The notes: generated from the letters alone by a model not told the origin. Shown: positions 28,125 through 37,076, counted from the first letter of the stretch. The stretch is DNA of 64,000 nt from Leptospira bouyouniensis (GCF_004769525.1 NZ_RQFT01000003.1:682001-746000); one strand, 5' to 3'. Numbers and translations are program-made.

Positions 28125-28904
28125 TTATTTTTGGTACAAATGTGTTTCTAATTTGATCGTGAATTTCACACGATTGGACATATACTCGGATTGTAACTTA
28201 GAATACAATTCTTGCATCCCATCTGGATGTCCCATAAAAGACATCATAGACCAACCAGTCATCATCCCCAAATGAATTTTTGGGTATTCGACAATCGGTT
28301 TATCATCATTTCCATCATTAGATGCGATGAAGTCTGTCCTATGTTTCAGCTGAAACCCCAAGGACTCCATAATTCCGGGAACTTTCTCCATGACAAAACG
28401 ATCAGCCGGGTGGATGGTCGCATGTTTGGCCACCATATCGAGAAGAACCTGAGGCCCAGTAAATGATTTGTCATTCGGACAATGGATCAGTACCTTACCA
28501 CCAGGTTTTAGCACTCGGTAGAATTCTTTTAAAGCTTTTTCTGGTTCTTTGATGTGGATGAGGACCATCGAATTAAAAATAAAATCAAAATGGTTGTCGG
28601 GGTAATCCAAGGCACGTACATCGGAGACCTTCCAGTCTACTTTTGGATAGACCAATTTACAGTATTGCACCATATCCTCGGAGATGTCACATGCCATCCA
28701 TTTAAGATTGGGATTTTTTTTCATGAGAAAACTGGTGAGAACTCCCGGGCCTGCACCAGCATCCAGTGCCGTTCCTACTTCTTTTTCGTATTCGATGGAA
28801 TCTAAGTATGGCTCGAGAAGGAGCTTTAGGAGGTTCGCCTGTGCCGATAACCTAGGCATTTCATCCTGGATGGATATTTTTTGTGTGTAAAGGTTTTCGC
28901 TCAA
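28125..28904 (-). CDS. Class I SAM-dependent methyltransferase
   Basis: The 259 aa protein has motif I (GTALDAGAGPGVLTSFL), the acidic residue of motif II (MACDISEDMV), a VSDVRALDYPDNHFDFIF block and LKPGGKVLIHCPN, all typical of UbiE/COQ5-like small-molecule methyltransferases. The substrate is unknown. It is the first gene of the methyltransferase-HATPase-STAS operon and may modify the product of the nearby acyltransferase; that link is inferred from position only. Confidence 0.88.
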   Translation of the reverse strand: MSENLYTQKISIQDEMPRLSAQANLLKLLLEPYLDSIEYEKEVGTALDAGAGPGVLTSFLMKKNPNLKWMACDISEDMVQYCKLVYPKVDWKVSDVRALDYPDNHFDFIFNSMVLIHIKEPEKALKEFYRVLKPGGKVLIHCPNDKSFTGPQVLLDMVAKHATIHPADRFVMEKVPGIMESLGFQLKHRTDFIASNDGNDDKPIVEYPKIHLGMMTGWSMMSFMGHPDGMQELYSKLQSEYMSNRVKFTIKLETHLYQK

Positions 28905-29040
28905 AGTGAATACGCCAGAGGAGTGGTTCTAAAAAAGAGAACTCTTTTTAAGAATTGGTCAACTGAAATACGAACCATTTTGAATTGTTTTTTCCGATTG
29001 GTTTCGATCCAGAAATCCATCTGACATAATGATTAAGGAT

Positions 29041-29892
29041 TCATTGTAAATCTCGAGCCACAACTCCGTCGATATCACTTCCATTATAACTCCCTGGGGG
29101 CCATGGGAATTTATTAGTGCCGTCTGCATGGTTGGTTACATTGCTTGCTGAGGTGATTTTGATAAATTTAAAACCAGTGGCTTTGATATCATTGGCAGTA
29201 GTCGTGTCACAATTGACATCGTTCGGATCATTTGGATCTAAATCATCCAAATCAAACCCGTCACCACCACCAAGAAGGAAATTGCCACCTGTACTAATGA
29301 ATAAATCCTCGTTTGACAATGGATTGGTGGTCATATTGTAGAATACTGGTCTAAGTCCACCAAACTTTTGCCAGTTGGCAATTAGGTTGATATTACCAGC
29401 CGTATAACTTGGATTAAAACCGCAATATTTGGAACCATCAAGTGATACTTGGATGACTGAAGGGTCCATTGCATATGTATTGGAATCCCCTGAAATCCGA
29501 AAACTATTGTCATAAACGATGAAGTCAATGGAGTCTGTCACATTTTTGACGGTTCGGCCACCCCAACTGAGTATCATACTGGCTCCAGATCCTGTGATTT
29601 CTAATGCATAAACATCTAAAGATCCAACAAGTTCCCCAGCACCACAAACTCCATTGATCGCTTTACTGGGATCTGAAAATCCAGATACATTCGCATTTGC
29701 ACTTATGATTGTATTCGCTAATAAAATTTCAGACGGGAGAGTTGATTTGGGACAAACATTTGCATTGGCACTGGCTCCAAGGAGTGGGATGAGGGCTGCC
29801 AAGGCTTCGTCATTTGATGAGGCTGATGGTTTGCAAGAAAAGGTCCACAAACATGTAAGGAATGAAAGTATAAAGATTAGGTTTGATTTCAT
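29041..29892 (-). CDS. LIC_13355-like surface lipoprotein, in a B12 riboswitch operon
   Basis: The ATG at 29892 (MKSNLIFILSFLTCLWTFSC) gives a lipoprotein signal with the lipid Cys at residue 20. The mature part has GGRTVKNVTDSIDFIVYDNSFRI, then FNPSYTAGNINL, and a C-terminal ...GGGDGFDLDDL..GFKFIKITSA motif. I relate this, from memory, to the LIC_13355 lipoprotein family and to cell-surface proteins linked with cobalamin uptake in other phyla. It is the second gene after a cobalamin riboswitch, 39 bp from the first. A role in capturing B12 is inferred, not shown. Confidence 0.8.
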   Translation of the reverse strand: MKSNLIFILSFLTCLWTFSCKPSASSNDEALAALIPLLGASANANVCPKSTLPSEILLANTIISANANVSGFSDPSKAINGVCGAGELVGSLDVYALEITGSGASMILSWGGRTVKNVTDSIDFIVYDNSFRISGDSNTYAMDPSVIQVSLDGSKYCGFNPSYTAGNINLIANWQKFGGLRPVFYNMTTNPLSNEDLFISTGGNFLLGGGDGFDLDDLDPNDPNDVNCDTTTANDIKATGFKFIKITSASNVTNHADGTNKFPWPPGSYNGSDIDGVVARDLQ

Positions 29893-29931
29893 CACTGTTG
29901 TGGTTCCCTTTCCAAAGTACAAAATTTCTAT

Positions 29932-30561
29932 TTAAAGTCCAGTCCAAGTTGAGTTTTCAGTTCTCGAAAGTGCACGGCTAAATGTAAACCCACCACATCC
30001 ATTTGTGGCATAATTAGTTGGATTACTAGTCACAGCGCTATTCAAAACTTCCGCAGATGTTGCTTTACCAGAGACTGCTTCACAAAAATAGAAACATTTT
30101 GCGGATCCGAATTCACAACCGGAAGTGGTAACAGGTGTGTAATCAATTCTACCAAATGTGGAGTGGGCAAAGTTATTACCACCAGGAGTATTTTGGTAAT
30201 ACAAACGTCTTGTGGATTTATCGAAGGATAAAATTCGATAGGTAGTATCTCCACCGCCAAAGTAGTCACTATTCTTTTCAAATCCAGAAATGATACTCCC
30301 TGATCCATCAGCGTTCGTTGCAATAATGAGTCTTCCTGTAGGAGTACCTGTTAGTTGGCCACTTGCGTTATAACTGAAACCTGCATTCCATTGTCCGTTG
30401 TATTCAAGTAAAAAAGAAGTAGAGAGTGCACTTCCAGCAAGTAGACCTACAAGTAAATTTTGTTCTGAATCAGATTGTGGAACTTGTTTTTCCATTTGGC
30501 AAGCAGTTGATTGAAAGACCAGTCCGAGAAGGACAAATGATCGGATAAAAGTTTGTTTCAT
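29932..30561 (-). CDS. Lipoprotein of unknown function, first gene behind the B12 riboswitch
   Basis: This 209 aa protein has a clear lipoprotein signal (MKQTFIRSFVLLGLVFQSTAC, Cys at residue 21). The mature region is Gly/Ser/Thr-rich and beta-rich, with five Cys (GCEFGSAKCFYFCEA and NGCGGF) that may form disulfides. I recognise no family. It is the first open reading frame downstream of the cobalamin riboswitch, so its expression should fall when B12 is plentiful. Confidence 0.78.
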   Translation of the reverse strand: MKQTFIRSFVLLGLVFQSTACQMEKQVPQSDSEQNLLVGLLAGSALSTSFLLEYNGQWNAGFSYNASGQLTGTPTGRLIIATNADGSGSIISGFEKNSDYFGGGDTTYRILSFDKSTRRLYYQNTPGGNNFAHSTFGRIDYTPVTTSGCEFGSAKCFYFCEAVSGKATSAEVLNSAVTSNPTNYATNGCGGFTFSRALSRTENSTWTGL

Positions 30562-30677
30562 ATTCGTTTCCTAAAGTTTCAATTTTAGGGAACTCCGGAC
30601 CAACGGATGACAAAGAATGGTTGATCTGAAAAAAATTTCCAAAATCAAAAATCATCAATGTAAAACTTGTTTCGGGT

Positions 30678-30696
30678 GCCCCGATGCCTCCGGGGC
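30678..30696 (-). terminator. G+C-rich hairpin between riboswitch and lipoprotein
   Basis: The arms GCCCCG (30678-30683) and CGGGGC (30691-30696) enclose a 7-nt loop, about 40 nt downstream of the riboswitch on the minus strand. No U-tract follows directly. It may be part of the expression platform (weak or Rho-assisted terminator or antiterminator) rather than a classical intrinsic terminator. Confidence 0.4.
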
Positions 30697-30729
30697 CCCT
30701 ATCCTCCAAATGGTGGTCATTCGGATTTT

Positions 30730-30865
30730 AGTGTGTAAAGTTCCATAACCGCGAGGATTACTTTACGGGGAAGATCTGGCTCACCAAACAGATGTTTGGA
30801 TTACAGTTGCGGGTCAGCACAGGATTTCCACCTGTTTCCTCCCAGAAGGTATTTTCCAGATTTTT
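30730..30865 (-). promoter_or_regulatory. Cobalamin (adenosylcobalamin) riboswitch
   Basis: Read on the minus strand, the leader contains GGAGGAAACAGGTGGAAATC, then CCTGTGCTGACCCGCAACTG and GTGAGCCAGATCTTCCCC. These match the conserved cobalamin aptamer core (GGTGaAAaTCC, CTGnCCCGCAACTGTAA and a variant B12 box). A downstream hairpin with GTAAAGT/ACTTTAC arms (about 30735-30767) fits the 3' kissing-loop stem. A TTGACA -35-like box lies further upstream (near 30880). It precedes two lipoprotein genes by about 170 nt. The rest of the 30562-31023 gap holds no gene. Confidence 0.85.
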
Positions 30866-31023
30866 GCGATCACAGAGAATGTCAAATTCTTAAATTCAGT
30901 ATTTTTCCTGAACATCTATGTACAAATTGAAACGAAAACGTATTGGAAATGTAGCGTAATTCTTTGATAAACTTTTGCAACCGAATTAGTTTTTGAGACA
31001 CATACCAGTTAAGAGGAAAAGAT

Positions 31024-31797
31024 ATGTTTTATTATGTCGGAAGGTCTATTGGATTTGTATTGATGTGGATTGTGGTAAAACCCATGAGATTGAAATACGG
31101 AAACAAAAAAGTAGAAATTCAAAACGACTTCATTTTACGCCAGTTAAATGGCAAATCGATGATACTCATTTCGAATCATATCAAACCAAGAAATAAATTT
31201 TTAAAAATCATTACGATGCCATATGATGCGTTTGTGATACGTGGTGTACTTAAACGATACGGAATTTATACAACTGCTCTCACAAGTTATGATTCAGGTA
31301 TGAGCAACAAAGGTAGAAAATCAAAATGGCTTCGTAGAAAAGAACAATTGGTAAAAGGAATTGTAAAATCAATCGACTTAATTCCACTCAATCGCAATGA
31401 ATCTGATCCAGTGACAATTAAAGATTTTCAAAGACGGATCAAAAGAGGAAACTTGGGAATTGGGATTTTTCCGGAAGGATCTTGGTATCGGGGATTTCGA
31501 AAGTCTCGAAAATTATACCCAGGTATGGTAGTTTTGAGTAAACGTTATAACTTACCAATAGTACCTTTGTATTTGGATGCTTACAATTTAAACAAACCCA
31601 TTCGATTGACTGTGGGAGAACCTGTTTGGCAAGTAAATGATACAACTGAAGTGATGGCTGTAATCAAAACAGAGTTCATTCGTCTCAACCAACTTTCTAA
31701 AAAACAAGTGATAATAAACAATGGATCCCATGTTGGATCTGAAGTGTTATTGGAAGATGATAATGAAGGAATGGAAGTCTCAACAAGCGTTAGTTAG
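31024..31797 (+). CDS. PlsC-like acyltransferase with altered motif I
   Basis: This 257 aa membrane-associated acyltransferase is of the 1-acylglycerol-3-phosphate type. Motif III is visible as GIFPEGSWYRG and motif IV as LPIVPLYLDA. Motif I is odd: Asn51-His52 is followed by Asp68 (NHIKPRNKF...MPYDAF), giving NH-x15-D instead of NH-x4-D. An insertion in the loop, or loss of normal catalysis, are both possible. The N-terminus has a hydrophobic segment (SIGFVLMWIVV). It converges with a TetR gene, overlapping by 4 bp. Confidence 0.75.
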   Translation: MFYYVGRSIGFVLMWIVVKPMRLKYGNKKVEIQNDFILRQLNGKSMILISNHIKPRNKFLKIITMPYDAFVIRGVLKRYGIYTTALTSYDSGMSNKGRKSKWLRRKEQLVKGIVKSIDLIPLNRNESDPVTIKDFQRRIKRGNLGIGIFPEGSWYRGFRKSRKLYPGMVVLSKRYNLPIVPLYLDAYNLNKPIRLTVGEPVWQVNDTTEVMAVIKTEFIRLNQLSKKQVIINNGSHVGSEVLLEDDNEGMEVSTSVS

Positions 31798-32417
31798 GTT
31801 GTTTGCTTTTTAAGGAGTTTTTTGAAATAGGAAATCCCTTCTTCGATTGGATTTCCTGCCCCTTTTCTTTTTCGTAACATACCCGTCATATCCAAAACGA
31901 TCACACCATACATCCAACTCCACATCAAACGGGCAATCGCTGGGTATTCATTTTTGGGATAAGGAATTTCTCCTGAATCAAAACCGATTCGAACGGTTTC
32001 CAAAAAAAATCGATAACTTTTAGGGAGTTGTGGGAATGCCTTTCTATGGACTCCTCCATAATCGGTCACAAACATCACTTTGTGAAGTTCACGGTTGTTA
32101 CTTGCAAATTGAAAGTAAGCACGTGCTATGGCTGCCAATTGATCAAAGGCAGAACCAGTATCCACCTCTGAACTCGCTTTTTTTAACATGGAAAGTAACT
32201 CATCTTCTCCCGTACGAATCAAATCTTTGACAAGGTCAATTTGGCTTTCATAATAGGAGTAGGGGCTTGCCACGCTACATCCGAGGCGGTTGGCAATTTT
32301 ACGCATAGAAAGACCTTCGAGTCCTTCTTCCTTCAAAATGAGAAGGGATACATCTCGGATTTCCTCACGAGAGAGGCTATTGCGTATCCTTCTTTGTTTA
32401 TGATGAGCGTCCAACAT
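31794..32417 (-). CDS. TetR/AcrR-family transcriptional regulator
   Basis: The 207 aa protein has an N-terminal HTH (SREEIRDVSLLILKEEGLEGLSMRKIANRLGCSVASPYSYY) and a WHG-like C-terminal domain (ELHKVMFVTDYGG...ARLMWSWMYGVIVLDMTG). It lies downstream of the porin gene's 5'-to-3' opposite neighbourhood, with its stop overlapping the convergent acyltransferase stop. The target is not evident from sequence. Confidence 0.87.
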   Translation of the reverse strand: MLDAHHKQRRIRNSLSREEIRDVSLLILKEEGLEGLSMRKIANRLGCSVASPYSYYESQIDLVKDLIRTGEDELLSMLKKASSEVDTGSAFDQLAAIARAYFQFASNNRELHKVMFVTDYGGVHRKAFPQLPKSYRFFLETVRIGFDSGEIPYPKNEYPAIARLMWSWMYGVIVLDMTGMLRKRKGAGNPIEEGISYFKKLLKKQTT

Positions 32418-32478
32418 GGATGAATTTCAGATTCTGCTTCCATCCTATGTAAATCCAGCGAAAAATCGAACAATTTTT

Positions 32479-34314
32479 CTAAAATGCAGCGTTGATTTGT
32501 GCGTATGCCATATATGCTTCTTTCGCTAATTGGTTTCGACCTTGCAAATAGTTTTGGCTCCATTCAAATGATTGAGTGGTGGTATTGTATTGGATTTTGC
32601 TGTTCCGATAATTTTTGACGGCATCACCAGCTTGCAGGTAACCTACTCCTAACCATAAGGAAACAAAATCATTGATTTGCCCATGCCATGTCAAATCCAC
32701 TTCGGTATAAATTCTTTTTCCCAAGGCGTATGGCGACGAATACGAGTTATTGGAATAATTTTCAGTACTACCTTTGTCTGAAGAAACTGGGTAAGGATTT
32801 TTTTCTCCAATCGATGAAGTTGAATTTGGTGCCCCGCTGATGGCATACCAAGCATCTTGTTTTTCTGCTTTATCATTTTGGAAATATGTAATTTGGAATT
32901 CACCGTAGGATTCTGATGAATAACTTAAACTAACAGACTTCGATAATAAATTTTGTGCGTTGATATTTTCAGAAATACCAGCAACACTATTAAAATAAGG
33001 GATCACTCCAAATCTTGGATTGGCAAGAGTTTGGAAAGTGGAGAGAGATGCATCAGAACGATTTTTATCGCCAGATGCATATAACAGTTGGCCACCTAAT
33101 CTAAGTTTTTTGAAGAATGTGTAACCAGTTTGGAAAACATGCATTTGACCTGTGTATTTTTCTCTTTCCGTTTTGAGATTATCCCATTCATTCGGAAGGA
33201 ATTCTTTGAGATAAGGATCTTGGATCCTGCGTCCCGAAGTTCCTGATTGGAACGCAGATTCCCAAGTGGCATCCCAAGCTTTACCTTCTGGTAAAAAATT
33301 TCCTTTGGTCCTATTTGTGAGTCGAAAACCTGCAGTCACTAAATTTTGGTTTTGTTTACTGCGGTTTGTGGCAAGTGGATCATCTTGTGATGTTTCCGGA
33401 AGCCCTGTGATGGTGTTCGTTGGATTTTTTTTCCATTTTCTGACAACACCTATGCTATAAAGATCAAGAGTAACCCAATCAGGGATCGTAAAACTATTGT
33501 AAGTTCCAAGTAGAGTTGTGTCTGTTCCATTTGCGGAAGAATTGAGTTTTGGGTCATTTGCTGATGCGACACCATTTGGTCCACTTTGTGTCCAATATGG
33601 CCGAGCCATAAAAAAATGAATTTTGACAGTCTCATAATTGAACATCAGTCTAGCTCCGTCAAAAGACAGACCATTAACAGTCCAATTTCCACCACCGATC
33701 ATCCTTTGGTCGCCATAGGACCAAATTTGGCGTCCTACTTGCAGTTTGGATTGGAGAGGTAGTTTGTTTAATAATACAAATGCTTCCCTAACGCTCGTTT
33801 GGTTTAATGAGACAGAGTTGGTTTGGTTTCTTGTATATAAATCTGGTGTATTATTGAAAAAATTTGCCCTAATATCTCCAGAAGAAGCAGGTGATTCTCC
33901 TCCCCAAACCCTTGCATCTTGAAATGTAACTTTTGCTTGGACATAGGGACTTGGATCAAAGAGAAAATATAAGGATGAAGTTTGTAGAGTTCTATCAATA
34001 TAACCTTTGTCAGATGCATTGAAATCTAAATTATAACGAGATTCCTGTCTTGGCCGAAGATACAATCCAAAACGTAATACATCATTCAACCAAAACTGAG
34101 TTGCCGTTGCTGAGTGTTTAGAGAGAGAAGGTTCTACAAACATATGGCGATTGAATTCTGGATCCAGACCCTTTTCTTTCATAGGAGAAACATACGGTTT
34201 TGGTTCTACTGGTTTCTCTGGATTCGTATTTTCAATTCCCTCAGCTGACAATGTTGAAAACGAAATCAGGTAAACCAGGTTCACAAAGAGATAGATTTGT
34301 TTGATCTTGAACAT
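32479..34314 (-). CDS. Alginate-export-family outer membrane porin
   Basis: The 611 aa protein has a signal peptide (LFVNLVYLISFSTLSAEG) and a long beta-barrel. Features include FGLYLRPRQESRYNLDF, KLQVGRQIWSYGDQRMIGGGNW and GARLMFNYETVKIHFF, which match alginate_exp (PF13372)-type porins as I remember them. It ends with an aromatic residue (AQINAAF), as outer-membrane barrels do. The name reflects family only; the solute is unknown. It lies 36 bp downstream of the SbtA-like gene on the same strand and could be in its transcript. Confidence 0.82.
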   Translation of the reverse strand: MFKIKQIYLFVNLVYLISFSTLSAEGIENTNPEKPVEPKPYVSPMKEKGLDPEFNRHMFVEPSLSKHSATATQFWLNDVLRFGLYLRPRQESRYNLDFNASDKGYIDRTLQTSSLYFLFDPSPYVQAKVTFQDARVWGGESPASSGDIRANFFNNTPDLYTRNQTNSVSLNQTSVREAFVLLNKLPLQSKLQVGRQIWSYGDQRMIGGGNWTVNGLSFDGARLMFNYETVKIHFFMARPYWTQSGPNGVASANDPKLNSSANGTDTTLLGTYNSFTIPDWVTLDLYSIGVVRKWKKNPTNTITGLPETSQDDPLATNRSKQNQNLVTAGFRLTNRTKGNFLPEGKAWDATWESAFQSGTSGRRIQDPYLKEFLPNEWDNLKTEREKYTGQMHVFQTGYTFFKKLRLGGQLLYASGDKNRSDASLSTFQTLANPRFGVIPYFNSVAGISENINAQNLLSKSVSLSYSSESYGEFQITYFQNDKAEKQDAWYAISGAPNSTSSIGEKNPYPVSSDKGSTENYSNNSYSSPYALGKRIYTEVDLTWHGQINDFVSLWLGVGYLQAGDAVKNYRNSKIQYNTTTQSFEWSQNYLQGRNQLAKEAYMAYAQINAAF

Positions 34315-34350
34315 TCCTTACTTCTCCTATACCGATCAGGTGGTTTGAGA

Positions 34351-35337
34351 TTAATTGTTACCGATAAAGCTCTTTAAAAAATAAAAATAAACAGGAATTC
34401 CAATAATGATATTGATTGGGAATACAATGGATAAAGCTACTGTTAGATAAATACTTGGATTTGCTTCAGGGATGGAATCTTTCATTGCCGCAGGGACCGC
34501 AATGTAAGATGCAGATGCACAAAGTACAACAAACATTAACGCATCTCCAATAGGCATTTGGATGATTTTTGTCAAAAAGATAGAGATGATTACGTTAATG
34601 AACATGATGATAAGAGTAGATCCCACCAAAAAGAATCCGACTTTTTTTAACTCACGCATTTGTTTGGCTGCATCAATTCCTTTGTCTAATAAAAAGAATG
34701 TGAGTAAACCTTTGAAGATATCTTCAGTGAAAGGTTTTGTTGTGTTCCATCCAGACTCACCAGATAAATAACCAACAATCAGGGCACCAATTAAGATATA
34801 AACGGAAGAACTAAAAAAGGCTTCGTGTAATAATTGTTTCCATTGAATTTTTTCTTTAGGATTTCCATTTTGTTTCTTTTTACCCAAACGGTCTATGATC
34901 ACTGCAATGACAATCGCTGGTGATTCCATAAGTGCCATACCTGCTACAATGAAACCTTGGTATTCAAATCCATAACTATGCAAAAATGCACCAGCGGTAA
35001 CAAATGTCACGGCACTGATGGATCCAAAACTGCCGGCGAGGGCTGCTGAGTTCGCATGATCCAATTTAAATCGAAAGATAAAGTAGGAATACACCGGTAC
35101 AAAACATGCCATAAACATACATGCGATGAGAGTGAGTAGGTGTTCTTCGGCAAATGGTGATTTAAATAATTCATGTCCTCCTTTAAAACCAATAGAAAAT
35201 AATAAATACAAAGAAAGGAATTTTGAGACACCTTCAGTGATTCGTAAATCTGATTTAAAGAATACGACACCCATTCCTAAGAAAAAAAATAAAACGGGTG
35301 GGTTGAGAATGTTGTTCAGTGCATTATGGAAATCCAT
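34351..35337 (-). CDS. SbtA-like sodium-dependent bicarbonate transporter
   Basis: This 328 aa inner-membrane protein has about ten segments. The N-terminus LNPPVLFFFLGMGVVFFKSDLRI, followed by KFLSLYLLFSIGFKGGHEL, is characteristic of the SbtA family (PF05982, former DUF897). In cyanobacteria SbtA is a Na+/HCO3- symporter. The first gene downstream of a 30-bp palindrome, it is divergent from a membrane AraC regulator, which is followed by a SulP transporter. No PII-like SbtB gene is adjacent. Confidence 0.92.
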   Translation of the reverse strand: MDFHNALNNILNPPVLFFFLGMGVVFFKSDLRITEGVSKFLSLYLLFSIGFKGGHELFKSPFAEEHLLTLIACMFMACFVPVYSYFIFRFKLDHANSAALAGSFGSISAVTFVTAGAFLHSYGFEYQGFIVAGMALMESPAIVIAVIIDRLGKKKQNGNPKEKIQWKQLLHEAFFSSSVYILIGALIVGYLSGESGWNTTKPFTEDIFKGLLTFFLLDKGIDAAKQMRELKKVGFFLVGSTLIIMFINVIISIFLTKIIQMPIGDALMFVVLCASASYIAVPAAMKDSIPEANPSIYLTVALSIVFPINIIIGIPVYFYFLKSFIGNN

Positions 35338-35374
35338 TTTTATCCCTCTTTGTTGTCATGATTTTAGACATTCA

Positions 35375-35404
35375 TTTTGTCCAAAATCATAATTTTGGAC
35401 AAAA
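35375..35404. promoter_or_regulatory. Perfect 13-bp-arm palindrome upstream of sbtA-like gene
   Basis: The left arm TTTTGTCCAAAAT (35375-35387), a 4-bp spacer and the right arm ATTTTGGACAAAA (35392-35404) form a perfect inverted repeat. It ends 38 bp upstream of the SbtA-like start codon and about 78 bp before the divergent AraC-type gene. It is a strong operator candidate for a dimeric regulator, most simply the adjacent AraC protein. Confidence 0.75.
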
Positions 35405-35481
35405 AAATACGTTCGAAACGATTTTCGAGGACCTTGAATTCGCTTCCTTGCGGAAGATTCCTTTCCAAATTGGTGTAATCC

Positions 35482-37053
35482 ATGCGCACGATCCACCGGG
35501 TTTTCCTAGCTTTGGCACTCCTTTTGCTTCCGGAAGGTTGTCTTTGGAAACCAGAGGCGTTTTACGGGCGAAATATCAGTATGGATGTGGAATTTTTGGC
35601 ACCATTGAAAGGTTCTGTCCCGAGCAATTGTGACCATTCTTCGATTCAAAAACTAAAACAATACCACTGGATTCAAAACAGGAGTGAGGATTCACTCCGG
35701 AGTAAATGGGAACCGCAAGGCCAGTGGCTGCATTTTACAATCAAAAACCAATTGGACTTCCCTTCCGACTTTAGTGTCCTGATCCAGTGGATCAATATCC
35801 CATCAGCGGAGATGTGTTCTGAAAATCAAAAAGGAGAGATCATTGATTCTTACAGCGGTTATGTTTGGGAAAATTGGTTAGGTGTATTATCTCCATTTCC
35901 ACATTTTAATGTTTCATTAGAACCAGGGGAATCTAGAGACTTTTACATTTATATTGTTGCAAACGAAAATTTAAACTTTCCCATTCGGACGATTTCGAAT
36001 TCAAGTTATCGATTTGTTGTTTTATTCCGATTTTTGACATTACTGTTTTTTTTAATGGTTGGATTTGTATCTGCAGGTTGGGCCATTTCTGAATTTATTA
36101 AATCAAAAGAATTCGTTTATTTATCAATACTCTTCCATTTCCTTTTGTTTTTTCTGTTAGTATATTCCGTTCATGGGAAGGAGCTGGCTTCTCTTTTTGA
36201 TAACGAAAACAATATTATTAAACACTCTTACTATTTATTTCTATCAATTAATCATTTTGTATTCTTTTTATATCTATTTAATTTTGTAAAATTTACAAAT
36301 GAAACACTAACTTATCCAAAATTATTTTGGGCTTCTGCATGTTCTGGATTTTTATACCTATTCATCCCACTTATGCCAAGAGTTTACGAATATCGAATTT
36401 TTTTGGTATTAGTGATCTTTGGATCAGCTGCGTTTTTTTTACGGAATACACATGGAATACTATTCTCAAATAAAAATGATGAAGAAAGAAGTTATTTTTT
36501 TAGTTGGTCTTTGTTTTTGTTTTTGGTTTTTTTAAAGACATTATTCCATTTTGATTTTTATCCTTACCAACCTTTTTTCATATATGCTTCTGTATTCTAT
36601 CTTCCGTTTTTAACTGTAGGTAGCTTTTTGTTTTTGCGAAATTACGAAAAAAGAGACAAAACAAAAACTAGATTTCGAACGATTACAAATAAAATTGATA
36701 CACAAGAATTCAGAATTAAATTAGAATCATTATTGGAATCAGAAAAAATTTACTTAAATGAAAATTGTAATGAGGAATTGATTGCGCAAAAACTTGGCGT
36801 AACCTATCACCAGTTAAGTGAAATTATAAACGTAGAATACAATTTTAATTTTCCGACTCTTTTAAACTTGTACAGAATCAAAGAAGCAAAACGTATCTTA
36901 CTTGAAAAACCTGAATTAAACGTGGCAGAAGTAGGAAAAATGGCGGGATTTGGCTCGAGGTCCGCATTTTATTTAGAATTCAAAAAACAATCTGGAGTGA
37001 ATCCAAATCATTTCAGAAAATCAACGTCTCATCCTAAAGATAAAAACAAATAA
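35482..37053 (+). CDS. Membrane-bound AraC-type regulator
   Basis: The 523 aa protein begins with a lipoprotein-like signal (FLALALLLLPEGC) and an extracytoplasmic beta-rich domain (about residues 25-170) of the 7TMR-DISM kind. About seven membrane segments follow (residues 175-395). The C-terminus (about 415-520) is an AraC double HTH: NEELIAQKLGVTYHQLSEII and LNVAEVGKMAGFGSRSAFYLEFKKQSG. It is a one-component regulator joining envelope sensing to DNA. It is divergent from the sbtA-like gene and 23 bp upstream of the SulP gene. Confidence 0.87.
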   Translation: MRTIHRVFLALALLLLPEGCLWKPEAFYGRNISMDVEFLAPLKGSVPSNCDHSSIQKLKQYHWIQNRSEDSLRSKWEPQGQWLHFTIKNQLDFPSDFSVLIQWINIPSAEMCSENQKGEIIDSYSGYVWENWLGVLSPFPHFNVSLEPGESRDFYIYIVANENLNFPIRTISNSSYRFVVLFRFLTLLFFLMVGFVSAGWAISEFIKSKEFVYLSILFHFLLFFLLVYSVHGKELASLFDNENNIIKHSYYLFLSINHFVFFLYLFNFVKFTNETLTYPKLFWASACSGFLYLFIPLMPRVYEYRIFLVLVIFGSAAFFLRNTHGILFSNKNDEERSYFFSWSLFLFLVFLKTLFHFDFYPYQPFFIYASVFYLPFLTVGSFLFLRNYEKRDKTKTRFRTITNKIDTQEFRIKLESLLESEKIYLNENCNEELIAQKLGVTYHQLSEIINVEYNFNFPTLLNLYRIKEAKRILLEKPELNVAEVGKMAGFGSRSAFYLEFKKQSGVNPNHFRKSTSHPKDKNK

Positions 37054-37076
37054 AAAAAATAGAGAGGAAATTTCCT

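Noticed and set aside
28932..28949. AAAAAGAG...CTCTTTTT inverted repeat
   Set aside because: Loop is too short for the full stem and the arms are low-complexity A/T, so it is not counted as a terminator.
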